The notes under the pieces: model-generated | Told to the model about the DNA's origin: nothing | The model's input: the letters and a program-made list of their open reading frames with translations, nothing else | Databases searched by the model: none | Shown here: one piece after another, positions 10,569 to 21,797 of the stretch | Layout: every line of letters starts with the position of its first letter | Position numbering within the stretch: position 1 is the first letter of the stretch | Assembly (NCBI GenBank): GCA_036927565.1 | Contig: JAYESD010000006.1 | Span: 98,801,353-98,865,352, forward strand | Direction of reading: 5' to 3' | Length of the DNA stretch: 64,000 nucleotides | From: Tuctoria greenei | Lineage: Eukaryota; Streptophyta; Magnoliopsida; Poales; Poaceae | Translations under genes and position numbers: made by a program

Positions 10569-13443
10569 TGTGACACCCGGTTCCGAAAGTGAACCAAGTG
10601 AACGCATATGTGTGCCCAGGATGTTCAACACACATACACGGGTGCAATCACAAAAGAGTATACAGAAAATTACCACAGAACAAGATTAATTAACCAAATT
10701 TTATTACACAAACCATATTATCCTCGAATACAAGTTCTAATGAATATTAATGACAAGTTCAACTAATGCAACGGAAATAAACTAATTAAGCAAACTAAAA
10801 AGCTAGGCAGCATAAGCAATAGGGTAGCGCAGCTCCAATCAACACCACAGGCAAAGCTGACGGTAGACACGGTCTAGAACTCCGCATTATCATCATTATA
10901 CTCCCAATCCTGACCTGCAACTGTCGGGGGGGGGATTGCATGGGTGAGTACATGTCGTACTCAGCAAGTGTGGAAAGTATGACATGTAGCTGATATAAAA
11001 TGACGACAATAATAATGGCCAAGTGCTGAAAAGTACATTTAAAACATTTGAAAAGCAATATCTTATATGTATATGATATAAACCCATCATAAACCATGTA
11101 ATCATCATAATTCCAATCCATATCCCAGATTTCACGTTACTATTAACCATAACCATTGCCATAAACCATAATACCATCACATAACCAATACCAAACCATA
11201 ACCTTCCCAAAAAACATCCCAATACTAGGTTCCCTCTAATCATGGAAGATGTCCAGGTGCTCATATCTGGGAGCATGGCTATCATGATAGTTTTATTAGA
11301 CTCTGCAGAGTTTGTACCGCTTTACCCACGTGTTTGTGATTTCATCACCTTTCGGCGACTAAGAACCTCCCTTATGCCCATGACCCGTCGATCACATTAC
11401 ACACTTCCGTTGGTGTGTGGCCAAGAGATCACAAAATAGCCTTTACAGAGGGATTACTAGCCTATTTAGACCCCATTGAGGTTTCACCGGTGTCGATGCC
11501 TCCCACTGAGCACATCTTCAATACTAAAGATAAGTAGTTCTTGAAAAGAGAGAGAAACTAGCACTCTTTACTAAGGGCCCCCTCTTGAGCCATTCGGATC
11601 CCAGTGTAGTCCCACCAATCATCAACAAACCCAATCCAACTACCCCTTCCCTGAGCATCCTTAATGGTACAAATAGAACTTGCAAAGCCCTAATTAATCT
11701 GCTACACCGCACCCATACTTGGCCTCGTGGTGGTACTGTAGTCCTGGCTTATTCTCGCATGAACCGGTCCTTAGATCTAAAGCAAGAAAACCACCGTAAC
11801 TTTCAACCCATTCACATACCAGGCTTGCTTAGATCACCCATTACCACATCATATTAATCAGTTCATGTTAATCATAATCTCATAAATGCATAATTAAGTT
11901 AAGTGATATAGTTGTTTTCCATCTCAATTAAGTAAGGGAAGCGAAAAGGTAAAAAGCCCATCCCGACTCTCTACCATGAATTCTAGGTGACACGGGTGGT
12001 CAAACAAATCTAGTAAACTTCCTATCATAGGATTCCCATCAAAATTGACACAAGCATACAATTTTGCAAACAAAACATTTATTTTCAAAATAGGATCAAT
12101 ATGCTTCAAGGAAACTTGCCTTGCTCTTGGGATTGATTAGGATCAAAGACTTTAAACTCTTGGTGTTGTAGATCCTCCGCGGCACTCTCTAGCGCAAATC
12201 CGTCTAATCCGCAAAATAAACATACAAACAAGAAACACAATCAAAGAGTGCACAAATATTACTCAATATGACATGACATGCGTGATTGATGCAAATGCAA
12301 GGTAGAACTTGTTAATAGATTGCTTTTAAATGATCACTATCTAGTTCTACTAGGTTTTAACAAGTTTATACAAGTTTGGATTTGATTAGATCAAATTTTA
12401 GAATTAATTCAATGCAATTTGACCAGGAAAATCAGACTAGTCTGCTAGGGACCGGACAAGTCTGCACTTTGCGAGATCAGCAGATTAGGGTTTTCTAGAT
12501 CAACGCGAATTTTGAGACTTGGGGTTGAATTCACGTAAGAAAAAGAGAATAGAAGGTATACCAAGTGTTTAGGACTCCAATGAATCGAGAAACTTGGAGG
12601 TAGCACTTGGATATTGATGATCTAGGGTTGGTGATGAACTTACAGATTAATTGGTGATGAAGAATGAAACTTGATGCAGATCTTGATCCTCTTTCGTTTC
12701 CTCCTCTTCTTCTTCTTGCTTGGGATATCCTCCTCCCTCCTTGATTGTGGCTCTCCATTAACTATGGTTTGGGTGGGGTGGAAAAGTGGCAAATAGAGGT
12801 CAAGCCAAGGGGTGGGGTTGTTTATATAGAGGTGGAGGCTAGGGTTAGATGGATTTCGAGTTTGAGATGAGTAGAGGCCGGTTTAGAGTCCCACATGGGC
12901 TCTAAAAGAGTTAGGCACGACGTCCCTAGGCCCATTTAACGTAAACCCAAGAAACAAGTCGTAAACCAAAGGATTAATTCGGAGTCGGAAATATCGGACA
13001 AGTCCGAAAAGGACCGGACTAGTCTGAAGTTGTCTAGAGAGAAATCGGACAACTCTGGCCAAAAATCGGAAAAGTCCGACTTTAGTCAGAGAGGAAAAAC
13101 AGACAAGTCCGCTGGAACACCAGACTAGTTCAGAGAAGTCTAGGGACTTAGCAAATTTTCAAGGATTCTTGGAACACCGGACTAGTCCGCATAGGACCGG
13201 ACAAGTCCAAAAGTGTCCAGAGGCAAAATCGGACTAGTCCGCAGCAAAAACGGACAAGTCCGATGGAGGTCATAGAGAAATCAGACTAGTTCGCACCAAA
13301 ATCAGACTAATCCGCACTTTCTAGAATTTTAAGTGTGGTTTTGTTCCAAATAAATTTTAAACTCATTCCTCTTTATGTGGATTAATGTTAAACATGTATA
13401 TGAATGTATATAGGGCATGATGCATGAAAATGAGGGTGTTACA
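10569..13443 (+). repeat. Solo LTR c of the T family, about 2.9 kb
   Basis: It begins TGTGACACCCGGTTCCG and ends ATGAGGGTGTTACA, with a perfect 5-bp TSD CTCCA (10,564-10,568 and 13,444-13,448). TG...CA ends, 5-bp duplication and lack of any internal domain identify a solo LTR. It is the most complete reference copy of the family here. A TATA-like TTTATATAGAGG is near 12,820. Short open frames within are also found in copies b and d and show no domain. Confidence 0.88.
12985..13320. repeat. CGGACAAGTCCG / CGGACTAGTCCG array in solo LTR c
   Basis: Repeated 12-bp motifs with a CGGAC...GTCCG frame occupy the last part of the LTR, 100-450 bp before its end. A single pair of the same motifs also occurs near 12,430-12,470. 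Confidence 0.85.
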
Positions 13444-13668
13444 CTCCACGAACTAGGGTTTAGGTGTGGTGGAAAAGTGGCAAATAGATGTCAAGTCAAG
13501 GGGTCGGGTTGTTTATATAGAGGTGGAGGCTAGGGTTAGATGGATTTCGAGTTTGGGGGTGAGTAGAGGCCGATTTAGAGTCCCACATGGGCTCTAAAAA
13601 AGTTAGGCACGACATCCCTAGGCCTACTTAACGTAAAACCTAAGAAAAAAGTGGTAAACAAAAGATCA

Positions 13669-15168
13669 ACAAAGTGCATCTAGGAATCCCTTGTGGGTTT
13701 TGGATGATTTATGACAAGCAAATGAGATCCTAACCACTTTGTTGAGACGAGCACAGGTTTTAATGTGAAAATAAGCAAAGTGCAAAAAGAAGGGAGAATG
13801 AGGAGAAATGTGGAGAAGAGCTCAAGGAAAAAGAGGAGTAGATCATTGTGTGTGGAGTGTCTTAAGGAAACCCACCCCAAGAGCTCAAATACAAATAAAC
13901 ACACACATTGCATAAATTTATACAGGACCAGACTAGTCCGACTTACACCGGACTAGTCCGATATCTCTCTGCACAAGATCGAACAAGTCCGATATCACCA
14001 CAGACTAGTCCGATATCTCTCTGACTAGAATCGGACTAGTTCTCCCCAGAGCGGAATAGTCCTCAAAACACTTCACAATATGCACAAAATCGGACAAGTC
14101 CGATCACACAACGCACTAGTCCGATATCATTCTGATCTAAATTGAACAAGTCCGATATTGGCACAGACTAGTCCGAAAATCCTCTGACCTAAATCGGACA
14201 AGTCCTCCAAGTGCGGACTTGTCACCCAATTCACTTAGGGTTTCACTGATCCGGCCAAGTCTGATGTTTATCGGACTAGTCCGAAGATTTCCAGAAGCGA
14301 AATCAGACAAGTCCGCTCCTAACCAGACTAGTCCGATATTTCGGGACACTTAGGGTTTGCTTCACACAGCACACCGGACTAGTCCGGTGTCCACCACGGA
14401 CTAGTCCGATCTTTCTAGACCCTAACGATCACTTTTAGAAACCCCATATAAATAGAGGTGCACGACCCAACTTTAATATCTCTCGACCCCCTGCGTCGTC
14501 ACACCTCCCAAGAGCCTCAAAAACACATCTCTCCATGAAATGAAAAGCCAAAAAGATCAATCCCTTGAGGATACACTTTGGAACATTGGAGAGACATGAT
14601 TCATCACTCTTGAGCTCTTGGTTTGATTCCCTAACACACTCATGTGATTTTCATTGTAATCTTTTGAGTGTGTTCTTGGTGGAGTTGTCATTGTAATCTA
14701 GGGGAGCCCTCAATGTGTGAGAAGGCCCCTTGAATTTGGTTATTTACCCTTTGTGATAAGAGAAGAGGATTGGCCTTCGTGGCCTCTTGTGGACTCCTCA
14801 ACGTGGATGTAGGTTGCCTCTATGGGAACCGAACTACGGGATAAATTGCTTGTGTTCTTACTTTGTGTTCATCGTTCTTATTCTTCATATCAATCAAGGG
14901 TTTCAATCAATCTTGCTTACTTTACATTGAAACATCAAATATAAGATTAACTTGTGGTATACCCTAGTTCCTAATCTTGCAACACTTAAATTACAAGTAT
15001 ATTTCCGCTGCATACATCGTATAATCAAATTAATCGATAAAACTTAATTAACCTAGTCGGTACCCACCGGACTAGTCCGATATCTTGAGTTTTGATCTGG
15101 TTGTTAAGTGTTGCAGGTTCCGACAAATTTCAAAAAGGCCTATTCACCCCCCCCCCCTCTAGGCCCAC
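13669..15168 (+). mobile_element. Sirevirus-type copia LTR fragment
   Basis: The left edge AAAGTGCATCTAGGAATCCC and right edge TTCACCCCCCCCCCTCTAGGCC are hallmarks I know from grass Sirevirus LTRs; the copia E LTR here ends in a comparable C-rich block. No primer site or internal region follows: the sequence jumps directly into copy d of T about 20 bp inside its start. The piece therefore looks like the remains of an insertion in LTR a that was cut by a deletion. It has a motif array of its own. Confidence 0.6.
13925..14415. repeat. CGGACTAGTCCG array in the Sirevirus LTR fragment
   Basis: About fifteen copies of ACTAGTCCG/ACAAGTCCG-type motifs are separated by 10-40 bp; one more is at 15,068-15,079. 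The motif is the same as in the T family LTRs, though the surrounding sequence is unrelated. Confidence 0.85.
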
Positions 15169-17988
15169 ATTCATGAACCAAGTGAACGCATAGGTGTGCC
15201 CAGGACGTTCAACACACATACACGAGTGCATTCACAAACGATATACAGACAATTACCATAGCTCAAATTATTAAATAAGTACTTTTATTACACAATTTAT
15301 AACATCCTCGAATACAAGCTCTAATGGATATTAATGAAAAGTTCAACTAATGCAGCAAAAATTAACTAAATAATCAACTAAATAAAAGGGATAATGCAGC
15401 TCCAACACTCCACAGGCAAAACTGACTGTAGATACGGCCTAGAACTCCGTATCATAGTTAAACTCCCAAATCTGACCTGCAACTATTGGTGAGGGAATTG
15501 CAAGGGTGAGTACATTTGTACTCAGCATGTGTGGAAAGTATGACATGTAGCTAATTCAAATGACGACAATAATAATGGCTAAGTGCTAAAAAGTACATTA
15601 AAACATTTGAAAAGCAATATATTATATGTATGTGAAATAAACCCATCGTAAAACATGTAATCATCAGAATTCGAATCCATATTAATTACAATCATCCAAA
15701 TTCCAGATTTCACCATTACCAATAACCATATTCAATACAAGAATTTATCCATAACCAGCCATAACCATCAACAAAACATAACCATCCCAAATTTCAAGTA
15801 CCCTCTAATCATAGAAGTTGTCCAGGTGCTCATAACCGGTAGCATGGCTATCATGATAGTTTTATTAGACTCTGCAGAGTTTGTACCGCTTTACCCACGT
15901 GTTTGTGATTTCATCACTCGTCGGCTACTAAAGAACCTTTATTATGCCAATTACACTTCCTTTGGTGTATGGCTAAGAGATCACAAAATAGCCTTTACAA
16001 AGGGATTACTAGTCTATTTAGACCCAACTGAGGTTTCACTAGTGGCGATGTCTCCTACAGAGCACATCTTCAACCAAGGGCCCCCTCTTGAGCCATTCGG
16101 ATCCCAGGGTAGTCCCACAAATCATCAACAAAACCAATCCGACTAACCCTTCCCCGAGCATCCTTAATGGTCCAAATAGCACTGGCAAAGCCCTAATTAG
16201 TCAGCTATGCCGCACCCATACTTGGCCTCGTGGTGGCACTGTAGTCCTGGCTTATTCTCGCATGAACTGGTCCTTAGATCTAAAGCAAGCAACCACCATA
16301 TCATCCAACCCATCCACATACCAAGCTTACTTAGATCACCCAATATCGGATCATATTAACCAGTTCATGTTAATCATAATCTCATAAATACATAATTAAG
16401 TTAAGTGGTGCAGTTGTGTTCCATCCCAATTAATTAAGCGAAGCAAAAAGGTAAAAATACCATCCCGACTCTCTACCATAAATTCCAGGTGACAATGGTG
16501 GTCAAACAAATCTAGTAAACTTCCTATCATAGGATTCCCATCAAATTGACACAAGCATGCAGTTTGCAAACAAAAACATTTATTTTAAAAACAGGATCAA
16601 TATGCGTCAATGAAACTTGCTTTGCTCTTGGGATTGATTAGGATCAAAGACTTCAAACACTTGGTGCTGTAGATCCTCCGCGACACTCTCTAGCGCAAAT
16701 CCGTCTAATCTGCACAATAAACATACAAACAAGAAACACAACAAAAAATTGCACAAATATTACTCAATATGACATGACATGCATGATTAATGCAATTGTA
16801 AGGTGGAACTTGTCAATGAGTTGCTTTTAATGATCACTAGCTAGTTCTAATAGCTTTTAACAAGTTTATACAGGTTTGGAGTTGATTAGATCTAATTTTA
16901 AAATTAATTCAACACAATTTTACCAAGAAAATTGGACTAGTCCGCTAGGGACCGGACAAGTCCGCACTTCGCAGAACTGGCAAACTAGGGTTTTCTAGAT
17001 CGACACGAATTTGGGGACTAGGGGTCGAATTCATGTAAGGAAAAGAGAATAGAAGGTATACCAGGTGTTTAGGACTCCAAAGAATCAAGGATCTTGGAGA
17101 CAACACTTGGATCTTGATGATCTAGGGTTGATGATGAACTTGGAGATGAATTGGTGATGAAGAACGAAACTTCATGGAGATCTTGACCCTCTATCGTTTC
17201 CTCCTATTCTCCTTCTTGCTTGGGATATCCTCCTCCCTCCTTGATGGTGGCTCTCCACGAACTAGGGTTTGGGTGGGGTGGAAAAGTGGCAAATAGATGT
17301 CAAGCCAAGGGTTGGGGTTTTTTATATAGAGGTGGAGGCTAGGGTTAGATGGATTTTGAGTTTGGAAGTGAGTAGAGGCTAGTTTAGAGTCCCACATGGG
17401 CTCTAAAAGAGTTAGGCACGATGTCCGTAGGCCTACTTAACGTGAAACCCAAAAAACAAGCCGTGAAATAAAAGATCAACTCGGAGTCGTGATTTATCGG
17501 ACAAGACCGGACTAGTCCGAATTGGACAGAGAGAAATCGAACAAGTCCGGACTGGACATCATACTAGTCCGACCTTCTCCAGAGGGGAAAAACAGACAAG
17601 TCTGGTCTAAAATCGGACAAGTCCGACTTTAGTCAGAGAGGAAAATGGACAAGTCCGCTGGAACTACGGACTAGTCCGGACAAGTCCAGGGACATAGCGA
17701 AATTTCCAAGGATTTGGAACACCAGACTAGGCCGCACTAAGCCGGACAGGTCCAAAAGTGTCCAGAGGCAAAAACCGACTAGTCTGCGGCAAAGCGGACA
17801 AGTCCGAACGAGGTCAGAGATAAATCGGACTAGTCCGCACCAAAAACGGACTAGTCCGCACTTTCCAGAATTCTTAAGTGCGGTTTTCTTTCTAGTTCAT
17901 TTTAAACTTGCTCCTTTTTATGTGGATTAATGTTAAACATGTATTAGGATGTATGCAATGCATGATGGATGAAAATGAGGGTGTTACA
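15169..17988 (+). repeat. Right LTR (d) of T, 5' truncated
   Basis: It is colinear with solo LTR c from about base 20 on, ending ATGAGGGTGTTACA. It is taken as the 3' LTR of the T element because its outer flank CATGT pairs with CGCGT before copy a. The motif array is at 17,490-17,870. Confidence 0.72.
17490..17870. repeat. CGGACTAGTCCG array in LTR d
   Basis: About thirteen copies of the CGGACTAGTCCG/CGGACAAGTCCG motif, some fused as CGGACTAGTCCGGACAAGTCC. Confidence 0.85.
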
Positions 17989-18384
17989 CATGTGGCCCTT
18001 TTTCACTTGGCGTGTGGGATCCTGGCGTGCGGATCTCACGCAATTGAAGGTCGTCGGTTCCCAATACGAAATTTGTTTGAGTTAATAGCGTAATCTTTGT
18101 ATCCCTGTCAAGCGGCTGCCCTTGGGCTTCCAACATCTCATCATGACAACGGTTTGCCTAGTGTAACTTTTTAAGCAAAGTGGACTCGGGCCCCCTTGTC
18201 ATCGACGAGGTCATCTGTGATTCGAATCTGGAGGTAGTTTCCATCCAAGCGTTGCAGAGGCTTACTTAAGATGGAAATCCTACACGGTTAGAGGGCTCTT
18301 TATGCCTTCATTCGAACTTGTTCTCAGAACCTCTCCACCTTTTCATAGCTTTTCCAACTTTCGCTCCACTTTGTCGCGACAGAG
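17989..18384 (-). other. 3' untranslated region of A, upstream of the antisense gene
   Basis: This continues 6,526-6,632 after the T insertion. It matches the 1-360 region of C in reverse complement and the 1,359-1,460 region of D. It would contain the promoter of the antisense gene; I see no clear TATA box. Confidence 0.55.
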
Positions 18385-19077
18385 TTGGGTCTTCCCCGTA
18401 GCAATATCAAGAACGATGAAGATTTGGCAAGGGTTCCGACCTACATGGGGTGGTCTAGCGCAACCTTAAACAACTCAATCTGCTTCAGTAAGCTTCCCTT
18501 CAAGAAGAAAAGCGCCGGAGAGATCATGTTCTTCTCGGTGTACGCCATGGTGTGGCTGATCCCACCTTTTCAAGCTTCCTTTTGATGTTGCTGGACTTCT
18601 ACGGGCTCCAGCTTCATCACCTCGGCGCTCACTCCTTCTTGCTAGTGGTGACCTTCGTCCACTTCTGCGAGATGTGGGTGAGTGTGCCGCCAAGCATCGA
18701 GCTCTTCCAGCCTTCTTCACGGTCCACACTACCGGAAAGGGGACTCAGTTGATCGGCTTCTACTACTTCGCGAAGAGCAAGAACTGTCTCTTCAAGTACT
18801 TGAAGACTTTCCCCTCCGGGAGGTGGGACAATTGCAAGAAAGACTGGGTGGTCATCACGGTGGATCATCATGACAGGATGGAGTTAGCTACAAGCCTCCC
18901 CAATGTCGACACCGACGCTTGGAATGCAGCTCCGGAGTTGTGCAAAGCATACAAGCCTATCCTAACAAGAATCCAACAATGTGTGGAGGGTGGAGTGACC
19001 TCTCAGATGGTCTTTGGTAACTTCCTAGTGAACAGGTGGGCTCCGCTAAAGACGAGGGAGTGGCCCACATGAGATTT
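18385..19077 (+). pseudogene. Antisense gene of A, 5' part: Transposase_28-like domain
   Basis: This region encodes the N-terminal domain of the antisense gene in three successive frames. MGLPRSNIKNDEDLARV and KLPFKKKSAGEIMFFSVYAM lie in the first. GLQLHHLGAHSFLL and HFCEMWVSVPP lie in the second (18,552-18,752). FYYFAKSKNCLFKYLKTF and DDHDRMEL-like sequence lie in the third (18,674-19,072). Two frameshifts therefore separate them. The pattern GLQLHHL...HFCE...VPP is what I recognise as Transposase_28. Copia E is inserted directly after TREW, and the gene resumes at 29,043. The start is uncertain: the ATG used in D is ACA here. Confidence 0.75.
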
Positions 19078-20770
19078 TGTAAGACCTATGTGTGCTAAAT
19101 ACATTGGCTTGTAGTGAATACACTTGCTTTGACGATAAAAGTTTTGAATATCACCAAAACACCTTTTTATTAAGGTCCGACTAGTTTTGGTTAGCTTCGG
19201 TGAGTTTTGTCTTTAGCTCCGACATATTTTTGATAGCTCCGGCATGTTTTTTCTAAGCTACAAGTTGATTTTTCTAGCTCCGGCTTTTGGGTTTACTAGT
19301 TCTGACTAGTTCTGGTAAATTCCAGCGCTAGGTTCTACTAGCTTTTGTTAGCTCCGGCTCAAGGTCCGGAACTTGACCGCAGTGCTTCTGCTTTTCATTT
19401 GCAATGTTTCGTACTTGCTTTACATCTCTGGAAAGATTGCTTAGTATTCATTTGCTAAGTATTTGGTGCATTTTTGGTTGACAAGGATGATAGCGTGTTA
19501 CTGTGGTTTTGCAACATGCTTATGTGAGGTTCTCACGTAAGGTGTTGTGTTCGGAACTAACTTGAGTCAAGTCGAGGACTTGAGCTCGTATGGATTGGTT
19601 GTTTATTCATGTGCAGGTGTTGCTTGAGTTCAAGACATGGCTGGTGACGGGATCCATTGGACTAGTCTCAGGGAGGAGATGAGGTTCCAACAACCAAATT
19701 CAGGAGGAATTGTGGTTGAGCTGATCAGGAGGTTGCGCAGCATGATTGAATCAAGAACAATGCATGTGAAGGTATCGTGGACATCATTGGAAGATATTTG
19801 CACTTATTCAAGGAGTGCATGGACATGGCTACATGGTTTTGAGACGTGATGAAGAGATGTGCACGTAAAGAGTTGGTCGGAAAGGTCCAACCAACTAGGT
19901 TATGGACTCAGGCTGCGGCTGAGTTGGGTTTGACTCAAATATGGAAAGATTTGAGTTGGTTATGATAGGATTTCCTGTGGGTCACGAATTTTAGTTGTTT
20001 AGGAATGTGGGATACGTTCCTAAGGTGTTTGGAGTCTTAAGATTGCTTCTATCTGCGTATAGAAGAATCCTAAGCAGCTATGGAAAGTTACGATTCGTGA
20101 ACAGAGTAGGATTAGGTTCCTGATTTGAGTTGAGTTGGCTTTCGAGCTGGTTATATAAGCAAGGGAGCCTAGAGCTCGTGGTGCACGACTTTGGGGCTGT
20201 TCCTCTTGTGGTCTATTGAATAAAATTCGTAGTTTTAAGGAACTTTTGTGCCTTGTTCGTCCGACTTGTTCCAGACAAGTTTTACTCGTCGAGTTTCTGG
20301 ACAGCACTACCTTTCGTTGGTGGTTTTATCATAACTCGAGTTTTACAGATCCAATTGACGTGATTGTTTTTGGGTTGTCTTCACAACTTGATTATCTATA
20401 ATCTTTCAAAACTTCACTGTCATTGGATTTGTGGTCTATGATCTACACGAGTTTCTTTGCAGCGTTACAGAACTGTTTTTTCTTGGGTAGGGCAGATTGA
20501 CCTTTGTTTGATCTTTCGATCATAACTTGAGTTTTTCTCGACGGATTTGAGTGATTCTTATTGGGTTGTCTTTGTGACTTGATTATCTCTGATATCTATT
20601 ACTTTTGTCACGGTGAAACATGTTTAGATTAGTCTCACACACCATTTTATTAACAGATTGTTTTTCTGCCAAAGGGGTTGGAGTTTAATTGTTTTCGCTG
20701 CATAAGATTTTTAAATCTACCATTCACCCCCCCCCCTCTGGTGGCTTTTCACATGCTCTTCGATCCTTCA
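19078..20770 (+). repeat. 5' LTR of copia E
   Basis: It begins TGTAAGACCTATGTGTGC and ends TTCGATCCTTCA, 1,693 bp. It is colinear with the 3' copy; one difference is loss of 22 bp near 19,365 between two CAAGGTCCGG repeats. A TATA-like GGTTATATAAGC is at about 20,150. A 70-codon open frame (19,637-19,849) is repeated in the other LTR; it has no recognisable domain. Confidence 0.93.
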
Positions 20771-20786
20771 ATTGGTATCAAAGCCA
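20771..20786 (+). promoter_or_regulatory. Primer binding site of E
   Basis: ATTGGTATCAAAGCC follows the LTR end directly. This is the usual initiator Met-tRNA complementary site of copia elements (TGGTATCAGAGC with one change). Confidence 0.88.
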
Positions 20787-20832
20787 AGGTGTTCTAATCC
20801 TTGTGATTTGCGCGTGTTTTTGACTAATCATC

Positions 20833-21797
20833 ATGGAGAAGTACTCTGCCAAACCTTGTGTGTTCGCTGGTATTGATCTTTCAGGTTTGGAAGGCACGCA
20901 TGGAGGCTTTCATCCAGGCACAAAGCTTTGCAATATGGGAGAAGGTATACAAGCCTTACGAAGTGCCATCAAACGATCAAGTTACAGCTACAAATCTGAG
21001 AGATGTCGACAACAACAACAAGGCTCGGAACTTGATCATACAAGGATTAACACAAAGCAACTTCGACCGTGTTGCACACCTCCGATCTGCATACGATGTG
21101 TGGAAAGCACTTTGTGACTACCACGAATGATCCAACACGATCAAAGAGGTAAGGCAAGACATGTTCAAGAAAGAATACATGCGCTTCGAGATGCAACCCG
21201 GTGAGTCTATTGATGACCTTTTTTCTCGCTTTAATAAGATTCTCAGCAACTTGCGTAGTGTCAATGTTAATTTTTCAGATGCTGGAAATGCTAGGCAATA
21301 GCTAAGTACATTAGATATGTCAATTTGGGAGATGAAAGTCACATGTATTCGTGAATCTACTGTCATGATTTCACTTACTTTAGATGTGCTATATTCCAAG
21401 TTAAAAACTCATGAAATTGATATAATCTCATGTAAGAACCCCAACAAGTCTATTGCTTTTGTTTCTCAACGTGACATGCCTAGCTCCGGTCAAACTTCAT
21501 CTTGTGGTACACTTGCTTTGTTGTGCTCTCTAACCCTTGAACAGATTGAGGAGTTTCCAGAGGAGGAGCTAGCACTTCTCTCTACGAAGTTCTCAAAAGC
21601 ATTGCAAAATGTGAGAACTAGGAGGAGAGGAAGCTCCGGACCTCAACGATGCTTTTGAATGTGGTAAGACGGGACATTTTCGTTCAGATTGACCTAACCT
21701 TTCAGGTTCTACTTCCCGGGATGAAAAGAAAACAAGAACAAAGCACTCCTCTACAAAAGATACAAAGAAAAATAAGGGTTTCACAGGTCGTCAACTG
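20833..21797 (+). pseudogene. gag: gag of copia E (N-terminal part, broken)
   Basis: The capsid region starts MEKYSAKPCVFAGIDL, shifts frame near 20,884 and continues with VWKARMEAFIQAQSF and GESIDDLFSRFNKIL, typical of Sirevirus gag. In-frame stops are at 21,128-21,130 (TGA) and 21,299-21,301 (TAG). A zinc knuckle of the form CX2CX4HX4C is discernible at about 21,650-21,695, but an extra base breaks its frame and the last cysteine codon reads TGA. The protein would normally coat genomic RNA in virus-like particles in the cytoplasm. Confidence 0.85.

Larger units (their letters stand above)
6633..13668 (+). repeat. Left LTR (a) of T, in three pieces
   Basis: Pieces 6,633-7,208, 9,031-10,568 and 13,444-13,668 join to match copy d (15,169-17,500) in order. 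The first break duplicates CCAAT around solo LTR b. The second duplicates CTCCA around solo LTR c. The third is the junction GATCAAC|AAAGTGC with the Sirevirus fragment. The terminal array of CGGACTAGTCCG motifs that copy d has is missing here. Confidence 0.72.
6633..17988 (+). mobile_element. T cluster: LTR element with long TGTGACACCC LTRs, nested and internally deleted
   Basis: The outer ends are TGTGACACCC and GGGTGTTACA, and the flanks are CGCGT and CATGT, which differ only by two C-to-T type changes and fit a decayed 5-bp TSD. Two long colinear LTR copies are recognisable. The left copy (a) is in three pieces: 6,633-7,208, 9,031-10,568 and 13,444-13,668. The right copy (d) is 15,169-17,988. 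Between them lies only a Sirevirus LTR fragment, so the original internal region appears deleted. Solo LTRs b and c of the same family are inserted in copy a. No protein domain is encoded. Confidence 0.68.

Noticed and set aside
7328..17870. Regular short repeats resembling a CRISPR array
   Set aside because: The motif is a 12-bp palindrome with irregular spacers of 5-40 bp inside LTRs of a plant genome; there is no repeat-spacer geometry and no cas gene.
6633..17988. T cluster as a DNA transposon because of its TGTGACACCC inverted ends
   Set aside because: The duplication is 5 bp, the ends are TG...CA, no transposase is found and the long copies are direct repeats. This fits LTRs better than CACTA (3-bp TSD, CACTA ends) or Mutator (8-9-bp TSD).
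19637..19849. 70-codon frame present in both LTRs of copia E (also 27,901-28,113)
   Set aside because: Its conservation follows from LTR identity. No domain or codon pattern supports a protein, although I cannot exclude a short leader peptide.
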